Below are positions 42,366 through 50,720 of a stretch of 64,000 nt of DNA, piece by piece. A program made the translations under genes and the position numbers. Origin of the DNA: an uncultured Flavobacteriaceae bacterium (GTDB taxonomy: Bacteria; Bacteroidota; Bacteroidia; Flavobacteriales; Flavobacteriaceae). Below the pieces are notes generated by a model, which did no database searches, had not been told where the DNA came from, and worked only from the letters and a program-made list of their open reading frames with translations. The stretch lies in the NCBI GenBank assembly GCA_947494325.1, contig CANLUS010000005.1, forward strand, positions 124,001 through 188,000. The letters are read 5' to 3'. Within the stretch, counting starts at the first letter, position 1. Each line of letters begins with the position of its first letter.

Positions 42366-43652
42366 TTATAATTTATAGATCTTTTTACTTTCTAACGGTC
42401 CCAATTCAAATGTGCATTCTAGTAATTCCTTTTTGAGAGACATAGCTAATTTTCCCAAATTATTGGCCTTATATATTTCGGCCATGTGATAAAGAATAGA
42501 AGGTTCAAATGTTTTACCCTGTATATATTGCTCTACAATGCGTAATGCTTCCTTTGAATTTCCTTTTTTATGATAGGTCCAAGCAAGAAGGTCGTACGAT
42601 TGTGGAGTTGCTCTATTGAGTACTTCTTGCCGAGCAATTACATAGGCTTTTTCTATGGTGTTCGTATCTTCAGCATAGAGCATAGCATTGTAACTGTTAT
42701 ACATATCTCCATAACTCTTATTGGCAACGAGTTCGATATATTGCTGTAAAGATGAATTAGAATTTTTGTTTTGGTAAGCTAGAATATCTGCTTTAAACAA
42801 GAGAAGATCTGGAGTTAGTTTTTTTAAGGCTATTGCGTCAATTATTCGCAATGCTTCTGCTGGATTCTTTTCATGTGAAAATACGATCCAGGCAATACCA
42901 CGCAACGCATAGGTATAATCTGGATTTATAGTAAGAGCTTTCAAGTACTGTCGATAAGACGCTTTAATATTTCCGGCATGACCGTAGAAATCACCAAGAT
43001 TTGAATAAGACCATAATAAAAGGCTTTTGTCATTTATGATTTCGGCCTTTTGTGAGGCCCTTTCCATCGTGCGAATTGCTGCTGTTAAATTACCCTTATG
43101 ATCAAGCCATTTAGAGAGACGAATTAGATAATCAAAATCGGAATTATTTTTAATTTTTTTAAGATATTTTTCGGCATTCGAATTATTGCCTAATTCTAAG
43201 TAAACATCGAAAAGCATTTTATATGTTGTCTGTTTTTTTTCTCCAATGTGACGTGCTTTTTCTAAGAGTTCTAAAGCTTCTTTAAATCGATGCTGTGTGC
43301 TATAGTTTTTGGATAATGCATGTAAGAATCCTACTTTTTTATACTGTGTGTTTACATTTGCTTTTAGGAGTAACTCTTCCGATTTTTTCAAATCTTCAAT
43401 AGATCCATTATACTCAAAAAGTAGCGTGTGCGCTTGGGCCAATTTGCTAAGATAACTTAGCTGATTTGGAGCGTCAGTATACTTAGTTTTCCAAAATTCT
43501 CTTTCGTTTTCAGCAAACGTTAACGATTCGTTTTTCTCGTTTCTTAATAAATGATCATAATCATTTTTAGCCGTAATCTGTTTTTCATTTTGTTGTATAC
43601 AACTCGTAAAAATAATTGCGAGTGCTAAGAAGTATATATATTTTTTGAACAT
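42366..43652 (-). CDS. TPR-repeat lipoprotein
   Basis: From ATG 43652, 428 residues beginning MFKKYIYFLALAIIFTSC (lipobox IFTSC). At least eight tetratricopeptide-like helical pairs follow: LLLWSYSNLGDFYGHAGNIK with ASYRQYLKALTINPDYTYAL is the clearest; others include YDLLAWTYHKKGNSKEALRI. Probably an envelope scaffold. It lies between the DUF4331 pair and the outer-membrane-like gene on one strand and is likely co-transcribed with them. The partner is unknown. Confidence 0.8.
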   Translation of the reverse strand: MFKKYIYFLALAIIFTSCIQQNEKQITAKNDYDHLLRNEKNESLTFAENEREFWKTKYTDAPNQLSYLSKLAQAHTLLFEYNGSIEDLKKSEELLLKANVNTQYKKVGFLHALSKNYSTQHRFKEALELLEKARHIGEKKQTTYKMLFDVYLELGNNSNAEKYLKKIKNNSDFDYLIRLSKWLDHKGNLTAAIRTMERASQKAEIINDKSLLLWSYSNLGDFYGHAGNIKASYRQYLKALTINPDYTYALRGIAWIVFSHEKNPAEALRIIDAIALKKLTPDLLLFKADILAYQNKNSNSSLQQYIELVANKSYGDMYNSYNAMLYAEDTNTIEKAYVIARQEVLNRATPQSYDLLAWTYHKKGNSKEALRIVEQYIQGKTFEPSILYHMAEIYKANNLGKLAMSLKKELLECTFELGPLESKKIYKL

Positions 43653-43719
43653 TGTTTTATAGTTTAATGTGTTAAAAACCCAGCACACTCCCTTTTTATA
43701 GTGCACTGGGCAGAAAAAC

Positions 43720-44274
43720 TTACCAAGGCGATGCTAGGTAAGGAAATGATGTCAAAAAGGGTTTGTCATTGGCGTCAACATTATCATCAGTTAGCCCTGG
43801 ATTCTCGGTGCCATCTTCACCGCCAAATATTAATAAGAGCTCTACAGAGATAACATCATCTGCCAGCGTACGTCCTGTTAAGACGTTTGTTCCGTCAAAA
43901 AAAGTAGTTGTTCCTGTAGTCGAAACGCCCAGCACATCTGTGGCCAACAAACCGGTAAAGGTTGTTGCATCTTGACCTAAGGCATTTTTATCACCTGCAT
44001 TTGCAAAAGCAGGACTCAATGCCTCTAAATTCGTTTGGAACATATTTTGAAATATTGCGCCTTGTTCACTAGGTGTTGTTACATTAAAAATGTCTTTACT
44101 AGTTGAACTTACAAAGACGGTATTCACAGCGGGTCTACCCATTTGATCAGCCTGAACAAACGTTCCTGAAAAATCTGGTTCATTATTTGGCGCATCGTCA
44201 TTATCAGAGCAACTTGATATAAATACCATGGTAAATGCTACCAATAGTACGTTTTTTAAGTGTTTAATTTTCAT
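43720..44274 (-). CDS. DUF4331-type lipoprotein (C-terminal half type)
   Basis: 184 residues. A signal and lipobox (MKIKHLKNVLLVAFTMVFIS, then SCSDNDD) are followed by DQMGRPAVNTVFVSST and the conserved DUF4331 end: VLTGRTLADDVISVELLLIF, GLTDDNVDANDKPFLTSFPY and LASPW. It corresponds to the second half of longer DUF4331 proteins but has its own export signal, so it is an intact gene rather than a fragment. It lies 17 bases after the N-terminal-type DUF4331 gene; the two probably form a complex at the envelope. Function unknown. Confidence 0.8.
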   Translation of the reverse strand: MKIKHLKNVLLVAFTMVFISSCSDNDDAPNNEPDFSGTFVQADQMGRPAVNTVFVSSTSKDIFNVTTPSEQGAIFQNMFQTNLEALSPAFANAGDKNALGQDATTFTGLLATDVLGVSTTGTTTFFDGTNVLTGRTLADDVISVELLLIFGGEDGTENPGLTDDNVDANDKPFLTSFPYLASPW

Positions 44275-44291
44275 AATATTGTTTTAAAAGA

Positions 44292-44939
44292 TTAATTAGT
44301 TTTTGTTTCAACCCACGTATTTAAAGTGCCATTGCCACCCAACATATTTTTAGGAATTTCAACGACAATGGAGAGCACGTTGGTGCCTGCAAATGTATCG
44401 GTACCGGGGTTGTTGAAGCCACTAGCATTCCCGGCAAGGATCTCGTTGAACTGTCCGAAATCAAAAAAGAAAGGATCGTCTCGAGGACCAGCGAAAAATG
44501 ACATTCCCTGATTGCTTGTTGTAATTGCGGTTGACCCATATGGTGTAATATCAACAATAGACAAGGTTGCCGCAGTTTGAATTGTGCTATTTAGTCCTGT
44601 AGTCGGTGGAGCAAAAGGACCAAAAAAATACATTTTTCCATTTCTTGGGATAGCCTGAATTACTAAATCTTCGATAGTGTCTCCATTATTGTCAATATTA
44701 AATTCAACCAAGACATTTTCATTGAAAGCAGCTGTTGAAGCGGCATTTGGACTTAAAAGTCCTTGTACATTTGCTGCGAAAACGAGATTGTTTGAATTTT
44801 CGGCTTGAAATGCAAAGTAATCGGTAATATCTGAAGTTCCTCCGGAAACGGCTGGAGCATCAATATGATCCGCGGCGACCAATGTGATTCCCGTTAACAG
44901 GATTCCTAGAATCCAAATTACATTTTTTGATTTTCTCAT
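44292..44939 (-). CDS. DUF4331 family secreted protein (N-terminal half type)
   Basis: 215 residues with a signal peptide (MRKSKNVIWILGILLTGITL), then the DUF4331 opening ADHIDAPAVSGGTSDITDYF, FNIDNNGDTIEDLVIQ, FFAGPRDDPFFFDFGQFNEI and LSIVVEIPKNMLGG. It covers the first half of longer DUF4331 proteins; the second half is encoded by the next gene. First gene of a reverse operon facing the ECF sigma/anti-sigma pair. The large asparagine/aspartate content suggests calcium binding, unproven. Confidence 0.82.
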   Translation of the reverse strand: MRKSKNVIWILGILLTGITLVAADHIDAPAVSGGTSDITDYFAFQAENSNNLVFAANVQGLLSPNAASTAAFNENVLVEFNIDNNGDTIEDLVIQAIPRNGKMYFFGPFAPPTTGLNSTIQTAATLSIVDITPYGSTAITTSNQGMSFFAGPRDDPFFFDFGQFNEILAGNASGFNNPGTDTFAGTNVLSIVVEIPKNMLGGNGTLNTWVETKTN

Positions 44940-45108
44940 AATTTGTGTTTTAAAGTTTACATTTTATATTTCAAGAACACTTACGAGAATTTTACGGTTA
45001 GGGTTTTAATTTTTCGAAAAAAAGTCCTTCAATGTGTGATTTATGGTAAATGATTATCAGTTTTTACCTTAAAACTTGAGAATTATTATTTTTTTGACTT
45101 GTGAAATT

Positions 45109-45170
45109 CGTCTGAACTTATACCAAGAGAATCAAATGTTAAAGTTTGTAACACCTTTTCTTTTCAGACG
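45109..45170. repeat. CGTCTGAA / TTCAGACG inverted repeat
   Basis: Eight-base perfect arms at 45109-45116 and 45163-45170 with 46 bases between, in the 285-base divergent interval between the DUF4331 operon and the gene at 45225. This interval holds no gene that I can see. The repeat could bind a regulator or be chance. Confidence 0.3.
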
Positions 45171-45224
45171 TCTTTATATAGTGAAGTCAATACTTTATTA
45201 ATTAAGCCAAAAAGTATACACATT

Positions 45225-45728
45225 ATGATAGGATACATGTCAACCATTGTTAAAGAAACACTACATGACCGTTATGCAAAACTTCGTTTTTTAATTGGAG
45301 AGTACGACGTCATTGCCTATAATTCGGGAGAAGATAATGCTTGGGTTAAAGCAGGAAGAGGCAACGCAACTTATGCCTTGGAAGATAATTTTATTACAGA
45401 AAGAGTCGAAATTTATAGGAAAAATAGTGTAATAGCCATGCACAATACAATTGGTTGTGATCTGGAAAAGGATTCTTTTAATATGCAAACGCTCGATTAT
45501 ACATCTGGTCATATGGACTTCTACAAAGGTTGCATGACCAATGAAATTATAGTTTTTTGTAATAACAATTCTGAGATGAAAGCAAAGAACGAATTTGGAG
45601 ACTTCTTTTACTTTAAATTATTGTATAAACAATTGTCTGAAAATGAAAACGAACTTGTAGTTGGCTATTCTAAAGATAATTGTAAAACCTGGTCACCTTA
45701 TATCAAGAATATTTATACCAGAAAATAA
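45225..45728 (+). CDS. DUF1579/lipocalin-like protein, uncertain
   Basis: 167 residues, soluble, no export signal. It starts MIGYMSTIVKETLHDRYAKL, with an alternative ATG at 45237. The beta-rich body (LRFLIGEYDVIAYNSGEDNA, GRGNATYALEDNFITERVEI, NTIGCDLEKDSFNMQTLDYT, ELVVGYSKDNCKTWSPY) resembles DUF1579 or THAP4-like small barrels, a weak match. Followed after 102 bases by an M19-like hydrolase gene that has its own promoter-like elements, so co-transcription is unlikely. Function unknown. Confidence 0.55.
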   Translation: MIGYMSTIVKETLHDRYAKLRFLIGEYDVIAYNSGEDNAWVKAGRGNATYALEDNFITERVEIYRKNSVIAMHNTIGCDLEKDSFNMQTLDYTSGHMDFYKGCMTNEIIVFCNNNSEMKAKNEFGDFFYFKLLYKQLSENENELVVGYSKDNCKTWSPYIKNIYTRK

Positions 45729-45746
45729 GAAAGCAATCGGTTAAAC

Positions 45747-45779
45747 AGGAAAAATCCTATGAAATATAGGGAAAGCCCC
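45747..45779. promoter_or_regulatory. paired inverted repeats similar to those at 18220-18255
   Basis: AGGAAAAATCCT at 45747-45758 and AGGGAAAGCCCC at 45768-45779, centres 21 bases apart. The second ends 14 bases before a TATTTTTG -7 element, that is, at the -33 position, where an activator could bind. Similarity to the pair upstream of the kinase operon suggests the same regulator (inference). Confidence 0.4.
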
Positions 45780-45793
45780 ATTGTTTTGTAACT

Positions 45794-45801
45794 TATTTTT
45801 G
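45794..45801 (+). promoter_or_regulatory. putative -7 element of the M19-like gene
   Basis: TATTTTTG matches TANNTTTG, 29 bases before the ATG at 45831, immediately downstream of the paired inverted repeats. Confidence 0.4.
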
Positions 45802-45830
45802 TTGAAATTGTAGGCTCTAAAATTTCAACT

Positions 45831-47576
45831 ATGCAGAAGTCAATAGGAGATTTACACTGTCATCCATCACTCAAGCCGTCAAATAACACTAAAATTAAGG
45901 ACATTTGGACTTACAAAGAGAATTTGTATACCAAAGCCTTATTTAAAGGTTTTTTGAAATTAGGATTGAGTCCGAGAAAATGGTTGGTAAATTCTTTCGC
46001 TAAAGACTTAGCAAAGCATACACAATGTAATTTAGACAATTGTTATGAAGGTAATAATCGTTTGCTATTTTTAGCCATATATCCGCCTGAGCGACCATTT
46101 TTAAAACCAAATAGACCGTTTAAAAACTCCACGAATTTTCAGCGTTTGATTTTAGATAAAGTATTTGGGATCAAACTTGATAAAAAGGTAGATAATAAAA
46201 TTATTAGAGTCTTAACAGGTTTTTCGAGGGAAAGAGTAAATGAGTATCTTCAAAACATTTATAATTCTGTATATGTGAATTATTTTAAAGACGATTATCT
46301 AAAGGAGTATCGTTTTATAACGCAGACTAACTTAAGTGTATCAACGAATGATAAATATGTGTATGACCCATCGTTTAAATTGGTGCAGAATTTTGAGGAA
46401 TTTAAAAAGATTAAAAGTGGTCATGTTATTGCGGGTATTATCACAGTAGAAGGGATGCATGCTTTAGGGAATTATAGAAATGAAGATCTATTTACAAAAG
46501 AATCTATCAATGATCTAGAAGATACCCATAGGATCAATTTAGAAAATAGTTTTAAAGACAATATAAATACGCTTAAGGATAGCGATAAAACCGAGTTTCC
46601 ACCTTTTTTTATTACGTTTTCTCATCATTTTAACAATCTGATATCGGGTCATGCAAAGAGCTTTGCAGACGCAAAAAACAAAACAATTCCGGGTTTCTCG
46701 AATGTATTTAATCAGCAAAATGGATTGAATTTAGGAATCACAGATTTCGGTAAAGAATTGATTGAAGATTATTTGTTGTCGAGAAGTAATGGCCAACGTA
46801 TTCTAATAGATACGAAGCATATGTCTTTAAAGTCTCGTGATGATTATTTTAAAATTGTAAAAAAGCATTGGACAGCTGGAGACAAGGTCCCGATTGTATG
46901 CAGTCATACAGCTATTAATGGAATTCCGACAAGAGCCGAGGCGGGTTTACGAAATGATACAAATAAGCTTGATGAAAACTCTTATGTAAGTAGATGGGAT
47001 ATTAATGTGACCGATGAAGACATTCGTGAGATCTTTGATACCGAAGGTATTTTAGGAATATGCATGCATGATGGCAGAATGCCAGGAGGGAAGTTTAAAA
47101 AAATGCTAAAAGATTTTAAAAAGGGAATGTACAACAGTAGAGAATCGGTAAATAGATTACATGGTCAGATGTTTCTTACCAATATTTTTCATGTGGTCAA
47201 GGTGAACTTAGCACATATACGAGCTAAAAACACCTCGGGCGCTACAATTGATGAAAAAACAGCTTGGAATACCGTTTGTTTAGGTTCTGATAATGATGGT
47301 ATAGTTGATCCTTTTGACCATTATAATAAGGCAGATAGTTTGGATGAGTTTCAGCATAGACTGCCTAAGGCAATTAAACTAAATTTTAAATCTTATTGGA
47401 AGAAGTTTAGAATTTTATCGGTGTCTAATAACACATGCGAGTTTTACACGAAAGAAGAACTTTCCGATTTACTTTGCGGCTATTCCCCCGAAGAGGCCAT
47501 TGAAAAAGTGTTCTCCGAAAACCTGGTCAATTTTATGAGTACATATTTTACGAAAGCATATTTAAACCAGGATTAA
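45831..47576 (+). CDS. membrane dipeptidase (M19)-like metal hydrolase
   Basis: 581 residues, no signal peptide. Metal-site motifs of the amidohydrolase/M19 group are spread along it: GDLHCHPSLKP at the N-terminus, GIITVEGMHALG, ILIDTKHMSLKSRDDYF, PIVCSHTAINGIP and VCLGSDNDGIVDPFDHYN. M19 enzymes hydrolyse dipeptides with two zinc ions; this protein is longer than the usual 350-400 residues because of inserts at about 80-190 and 410-480. The exact substrate is unknown. It is a single gene with its own promoter and candidate operators. Confidence 0.75.
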   Translation: MQKSIGDLHCHPSLKPSNNTKIKDIWTYKENLYTKALFKGFLKLGLSPRKWLVNSFAKDLAKHTQCNLDNCYEGNNRLLFLAIYPPERPFLKPNRPFKNSTNFQRLILDKVFGIKLDKKVDNKIIRVLTGFSRERVNEYLQNIYNSVYVNYFKDDYLKEYRFITQTNLSVSTNDKYVYDPSFKLVQNFEEFKKIKSGHVIAGIITVEGMHALGNYRNEDLFTKESINDLEDTHRINLENSFKDNINTLKDSDKTEFPPFFITFSHHFNNLISGHAKSFADAKNKTIPGFSNVFNQQNGLNLGITDFGKELIEDYLLSRSNGQRILIDTKHMSLKSRDDYFKIVKKHWTAGDKVPIVCSHTAINGIPTRAEAGLRNDTNKLDENSYVSRWDINVTDEDIREIFDTEGILGICMHDGRMPGGKFKKMLKDFKKGMYNSRESVNRLHGQMFLTNIFHVVKVNLAHIRAKNTSGATIDEKTAWNTVCLGSDNDGIVDPFDHYNKADSLDEFQHRLPKAIKLNFKSYWKKFRILSVSNNTCEFYTKEELSDLLCGYSPEEAIEKVFSENLVNFMSTYFTKAYLNQD

Positions 47577-47620
47577 TTCAGTAAGTTTTGGATCGTACCC
47601 ATACAAGGTATACTTAGATT

Positions 47621-48448
47621 CTAATGATGTTTTTCATTGAGAAATGAGAATATTTTTTTAAACCTTTGCGGAAGCATATCTGTTATATAGATAGCATCAT
47701 TTGTAAATGGATGTATAAACCTTAATGAATACGCATGTAAATAGAGACCTTTGCCATATACAATATGGTTGTCAATGCCATAATCTTTATCACCTAATAT
47801 AGGATTTCCAAGACCAGATAAATGCTTACGTAATTGATGTCGTCTTCCCGTTTGAGGTTCTAATTGCACTAAGTTCAACACGCCAAATTTTTCGGAAGGA
47901 ACAGATGCAACTAAGCGATATCCCGATTGTGATTTCTTACCATCAATTTCACCGATAATGTTTCCCTGAGCAGTCATTTTTCTAATGGCAATTGCATAAT
48001 ATATTTTCTGAATCTCGTGTTTTTCGAATAGTTTGTTGAGCATGCGAATACTGCTTCTTGTCTTTCCAATGAGTAGCGCGCCAGTTGTTGCAAAATCCAA
48101 TCGATGAACGGGTTGTGGTAACGTTGCATCTGAGAGACTACTTTCTTTTAAATTTTGACCTAAAGCCTTGGCAATGGTTTTAAAATTATTACCACTTACC
48201 AAGATACCTGCGGGTTTGTGAATCACGGCTAAATAGTCATCTTCAAACAATATTTGAAGTGGAAAAGTCAATTTCTTTTTTGAAGGAACATTTTCTTTAA
48301 TTGATAATACAATTTGTTCACCGCCGTGAATAAAAGTGGCAGTCGTAGCAATAACATTGTTTACGGTTATATGGTTTTTTTTGAGTGCTTTTTTTAAAGC
48401 CGATTTTGTAACAATAGTTTTGAAGATATGAACGCCGTACTCTTGCAA
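47621..48448 (-). CDS. RluA-family pseudouridine synthase, N-terminus probably frameshifted
   Basis: 275 residues from a TTG at 48448. An S4-like N-terminal segment (TKSALKKALKKNHITVNNVI) is followed by the synthase core: ILFEDDYLAVIHKPAGILVS, VHRLDFATTGALLIGKT with the catalytic Asp, QLEPQTGRRHQLRKHLSGLG and NPILGDKDYG. It should isomerise uridines in rRNA or tRNA. The same frame stays open upstream to about 48502 with family-like sequence (PNLDTPIRLQEYGVHIFKT) but has no ATG. A preceding ATG at 48522-48524 reads MKVTLNK then stops at 48501-48503; removing one base there would join them. The function may persist from TTG or be lost. Confidence 0.75.
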   Translation of the reverse strand: MQEYGVHIFKTIVTKSALKKALKKNHITVNNVIATTATFIHGGEQIVLSIKENVPSKKKLTFPLQILFEDDYLAVIHKPAGILVSGNNFKTIAKALGQNLKESSLSDATLPQPVHRLDFATTGALLIGKTRSSIRMLNKLFEKHEIQKIYYAIAIRKMTAQGNIIGEIDGKKSQSGYRLVASVPSEKFGVLNLVQLEPQTGRRHQLRKHLSGLGNPILGDKDYGIDNHIVYGKGLYLHAYSLRFIHPFTNDAIYITDMLPQRFKKIFSFLNEKHH

Positions 48449-48735
48449 ACGGATTGGTGTGTCAAGATTAGGGACGTTATGTAACTCAGTTTGTTCGATA
48501 CTATTTATTTAAAGTGACTTTCATTTTTTTTTGTTTTAAAATCGCAGATGCATATTTAATTGCCTTAATTCTTAAGATATCAAAACAAGGTTAATTGTTG
48601 AAAATTTGATAGAATATCGAAGATCTTCTTTCATCAGTCAACGTAAATTGAAAAAGTTAAAATCGGCTTCTTCAAGAGAACAGCAAAAAGAATAATGGAT
48701 TAAAAAATAGTGTAATAAAACTAAATATATTTCTA
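48449..48735. other. intergenic, contains the shifted 5' end of the pseudouridine synthase gene
   Basis: 48449-48524 holds the frameshifted start of the RluA-family gene. From 48525 to 48735 I see no gene, repeat or clear promoter. Confidence 0.5.
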
Positions 48736-49056
48736 CTACTTTCCGATTTCGTCTATTAATTCAACCGGATCTGGATTATTTTTTTTCCATATTTTTTCTA
48801 AATATTTATAGAGCAAATAGCAACATAAAAGACCGAAAGGGATCATGAGGATGCCAAAGCCAGTTTCATTAAACGTGTCGAAAAAACCTGGAGAAACAAT
48901 TTCTGCTATAATTCCTATGATTAAACTGAAGGCTAAAATCCCACCATAGTAAACAACAACTCCCAAAATAGCAAAACCCCATTGACTTTTTTTATATTTT
49001 TCTGCTAATTTGTAAAAATATTTACCAATCCAAAACAGTAATAGTAATCCTAACAT
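48736..49056 (-). CDS. small multi-pass membrane protein
   Basis: 106 residues with about three hydrophobic helices: [38 protein letters not shown] (running into IGIIAEIV) and [20 protein letters not shown]. The cytoplasmic C-terminus is charged ([20 protein letters not shown]). This general type is frequent in flavobacterial genomes; no function is recognised. The 189 bases upstream contain nothing identifiable. Confidence 0.7.
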   Translation of the reverse strand: MLGLLLLFWIGKYFYKLAEKYKKSQWGFAILGVVVYYGGILAFSLIIGIIAEIVSPGFFDTFNETGFGILMIPFGLLCCYLLYKYLEKIWKKNNPDPVELIDEIGK

Positions 49057-49245
49057 GTGTTTTATTTTTTATTTCTCAATTGAACCTATCAATTGCGTTA
49101 TGGTTTATGTTATTTAGTTGCTTCGATCGAGTTGTCATGAATTCACTCTTTAGAATAATTCTCCTGGAACGAAGGAAGAAACTAAAGATAGGTATTTTCT
49201 ATCGAAAACTCTGAGGCAATTAATAACTTTAAAATCACATGGTTG

Positions 49246-49680
49246 TTAATTTCGACAAGCGCACTCATGGTGTTCATTGAGATAAGCAATTGTTTCCATG
49301 CAGAGTTGTTTAACAACCGAAATATTGATATCAGCTAGTTTTTTAAAATAAATACAAGATTTTCCCATTTTGAATTTACCTAAATCCAATAAAAGGGAAT
49401 CGCTTTTAGCTGTTTTTGAATAGATATAAAGTGAAAACTGCGTCTTACGTGGCGAGAAACCTAATAAAGGTGCATCACCTTCATGACCACTTGCATATTT
49501 ATAGTGATAGCTTCCAAAACCTATTATTGTTGGTCCCCACATTTTAGGGTCGAAACCTGACCATTTGCGCATTAATTTTATAAGTTCAAGACTATCCGAT
49601 TTCTTTTGCTCGTTCTCAACATAAGAATTGATGAAATTAAATACGTCTACTGATGTTTCGGTAGTTTTATTTTTAGCCAT
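49246..49680 (-). CDS. DUF1801 family protein
   Basis: 144 residues, soluble: MAKNKTTETSVDVFNFINSY, then LIKLMRKWSGFDPKMWGPTI, GFGSYHYKYASGHEGDAPLL and FSPRKTQFSLYIYS. This is the DUF1801 (YdhG-like) pattern: a small alpha/beta protein with a conserved G-F-G-x-Y core. The biochemical role is unknown. It ends with a small cysteine cluster (HHECACRN). It lies in the accessory region beside the broken monooxygenase-like gene. Confidence 0.8.
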   Translation of the reverse strand: MAKNKTTETSVDVFNFINSYVENEQKKSDSLELIKLMRKWSGFDPKMWGPTIIGFGSYHYKYASGHEGDAPLLGFSPRKTQFSLYIYSKTAKSDSLLLDLGKFKMGKSCIYFKKLADINISVVKQLCMETIAYLNEHHECACRN

Positions 49681-49725
49681 TTTGGAAGTTGTATTAAGAT
49701 TAATTCTTCTTTTTACTGTAAAACC

Positions 49726-50025
49726 TTAAGCGATTCTGTCATATTTAGATAGAATACGTTTTGTATTATTTGAAATATTTGTTTTATCATATTTTTCACA
49801 AGCAAATATTTTTACAGGTGCCAAAGAATTAAATTGAAGGACAAGAAAAAACTCAACTTCATAATTCTTTTCCATTGTCGAAATACTGACTTTCTCCAAC
49901 CCTGTAACACCCTTTCTTTTGACTTCGGGAAATACCTCATTGATTAACATTTTCTCATAAATCGGAGCATTCTCAATTGAAGTTCAACCTCTCCACGTCC
50001 GAATGATTTTTTCCTTTTTACTCAT
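49726..50025 (-). pseudogene. antibiotic-biosynthesis-monooxygenase-like gene with in-frame TGA
   Basis: From an ATG at 50025 the reverse strand reads MSKKEKIIRTWRG, then TGA at 49986-49984, and continues in the same frame with TSIENAPIYEKMLINEVFPE, VKRKGVTGLEKVSISTMEKN, YEVEFFLVLQFNSLAPVKIF to a stop at 49726. The joined sequence has the ABM-type small-barrel pattern in which W-R-G is usually followed by a residue such as Trp; TGG to TGA is the simplest explanation. The usual C-terminal few residues are also missing. A downstream start at 49950 would lack the first strand. Probably inactive. Confidence 0.65.
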
Positions 50026-50082
50026 AATATTAATTGTTTTACCTTATGGATAGGTGGATGCATCTTAATAAACCTATGGCCC

Positions 50083-50478
50083 TTACTTGAAAATATGTTC
50101 CTTTAGTAGTTCGCCAGTTTCATCATAGACCTTCCAAGCGCCATTCTTCTTGCCATGCTTGAAGCGACCTTCATCCCAAAGCTTACCATTTGGGTGATAT
50201 CGCTTCCACAGACCATGTTTCTTCCCTTCATCATCGAAGCCGCCGGTAGCTCTTGCTTCTCCAGTCTTGTAGAACCATTTCCACTGACCAACGATCTCTC
50301 CATCCTTGAAATTCCCGGAGGATTGCATCTGGCCATTGTTGAGGAAGTACTTCCATTTTCCTGATTTCTTTCCGTTACGGAATTCGCCTTGGCAAGAGAC
50401 TAGGCCATTCTTGAAGAATAGCTTAAAAGTTCCATTTTTAGGATTACCATTTTCATCGATTCCAGAAATGTCTTTCAT
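50083..50478 (-). CDS. MORN-like repeat protein (YwqK-type)
   Basis: 131 residues made of about five repeats of the G-x-W-K-x-Y/F-x-x-N/T-G-x-x-x-x-x-G-x-F type: GKWKYFLNNGQMQSSGNFKD, GQWKWFYKTGEARATGGFDD, GLWKRYHPNGKLWDEGRFKH and GAWKVYDETGELL. No signal peptide, so cytoplasmic or released by other means. Some family members are named YwqK-type antitoxins, but no toxin is adjacent. Binding or scaffold role only. Confidence 0.8.
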   Translation of the reverse strand: MKDISGIDENGNPKNGTFKLFFKNGLVSCQGEFRNGKKSGKWKYFLNNGQMQSSGNFKDGEIVGQWKWFYKTGEARATGGFDDEGKKHGLWKRYHPNGKLWDEGRFKHGKKNGAWKVYDETGELLKEHIFK

Positions 50479-50645
50479 AAGGATTCTTATTTAATGTTCT
50501 CAAAGATTAGGCTATGGTTTAAACTTATTGATTCTTTGCTAGGTTCATTTTTAGTACAACATTTTTTAAAAAGTTGAATAAAAGTCTCCTTATTTCTATA
50601 GTTCGAGATGTAAACCACTAAGATAACAAAAAAGGACAGCAGTTA

Positions 50646-50720
50646 GGAAATCCACTAGGATTTTCGTGGTACTCTTTAAACACTTTCAAGCAATTAATTA
50701 TACACGGTGTTGTGTGTAGT
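50646..50720. repeat. left flank of the SDR-AraC cassette: hairpin plus GTTGTGTGTAGT
   Basis: A hairpin at 50646-50665 (GGAAATCC ACTA GGATTTTC, one G-U) is followed after 43 bases by GTTGTGTGTAGT at 50709-50720, directly at the stop of the next gene. The mirror arrangement occurs at 53217-53322. The rest of the 241-base interval 50479-50719 shows no gene. Confidence 0.5.

Noticed and set aside
49984-49986. TGA read as selenocysteine or Trp by recoding
   Set aside because: No selenocysteine-insertion hairpin was seen and other genes here use TGA as a normal stop; a nonsense mutation is simpler.
50083-50478. YwqK-type protein as an antitoxin
   Set aside because: No toxin gene adjoins it; the MORN-like repeats alone do not show an antitoxin role.
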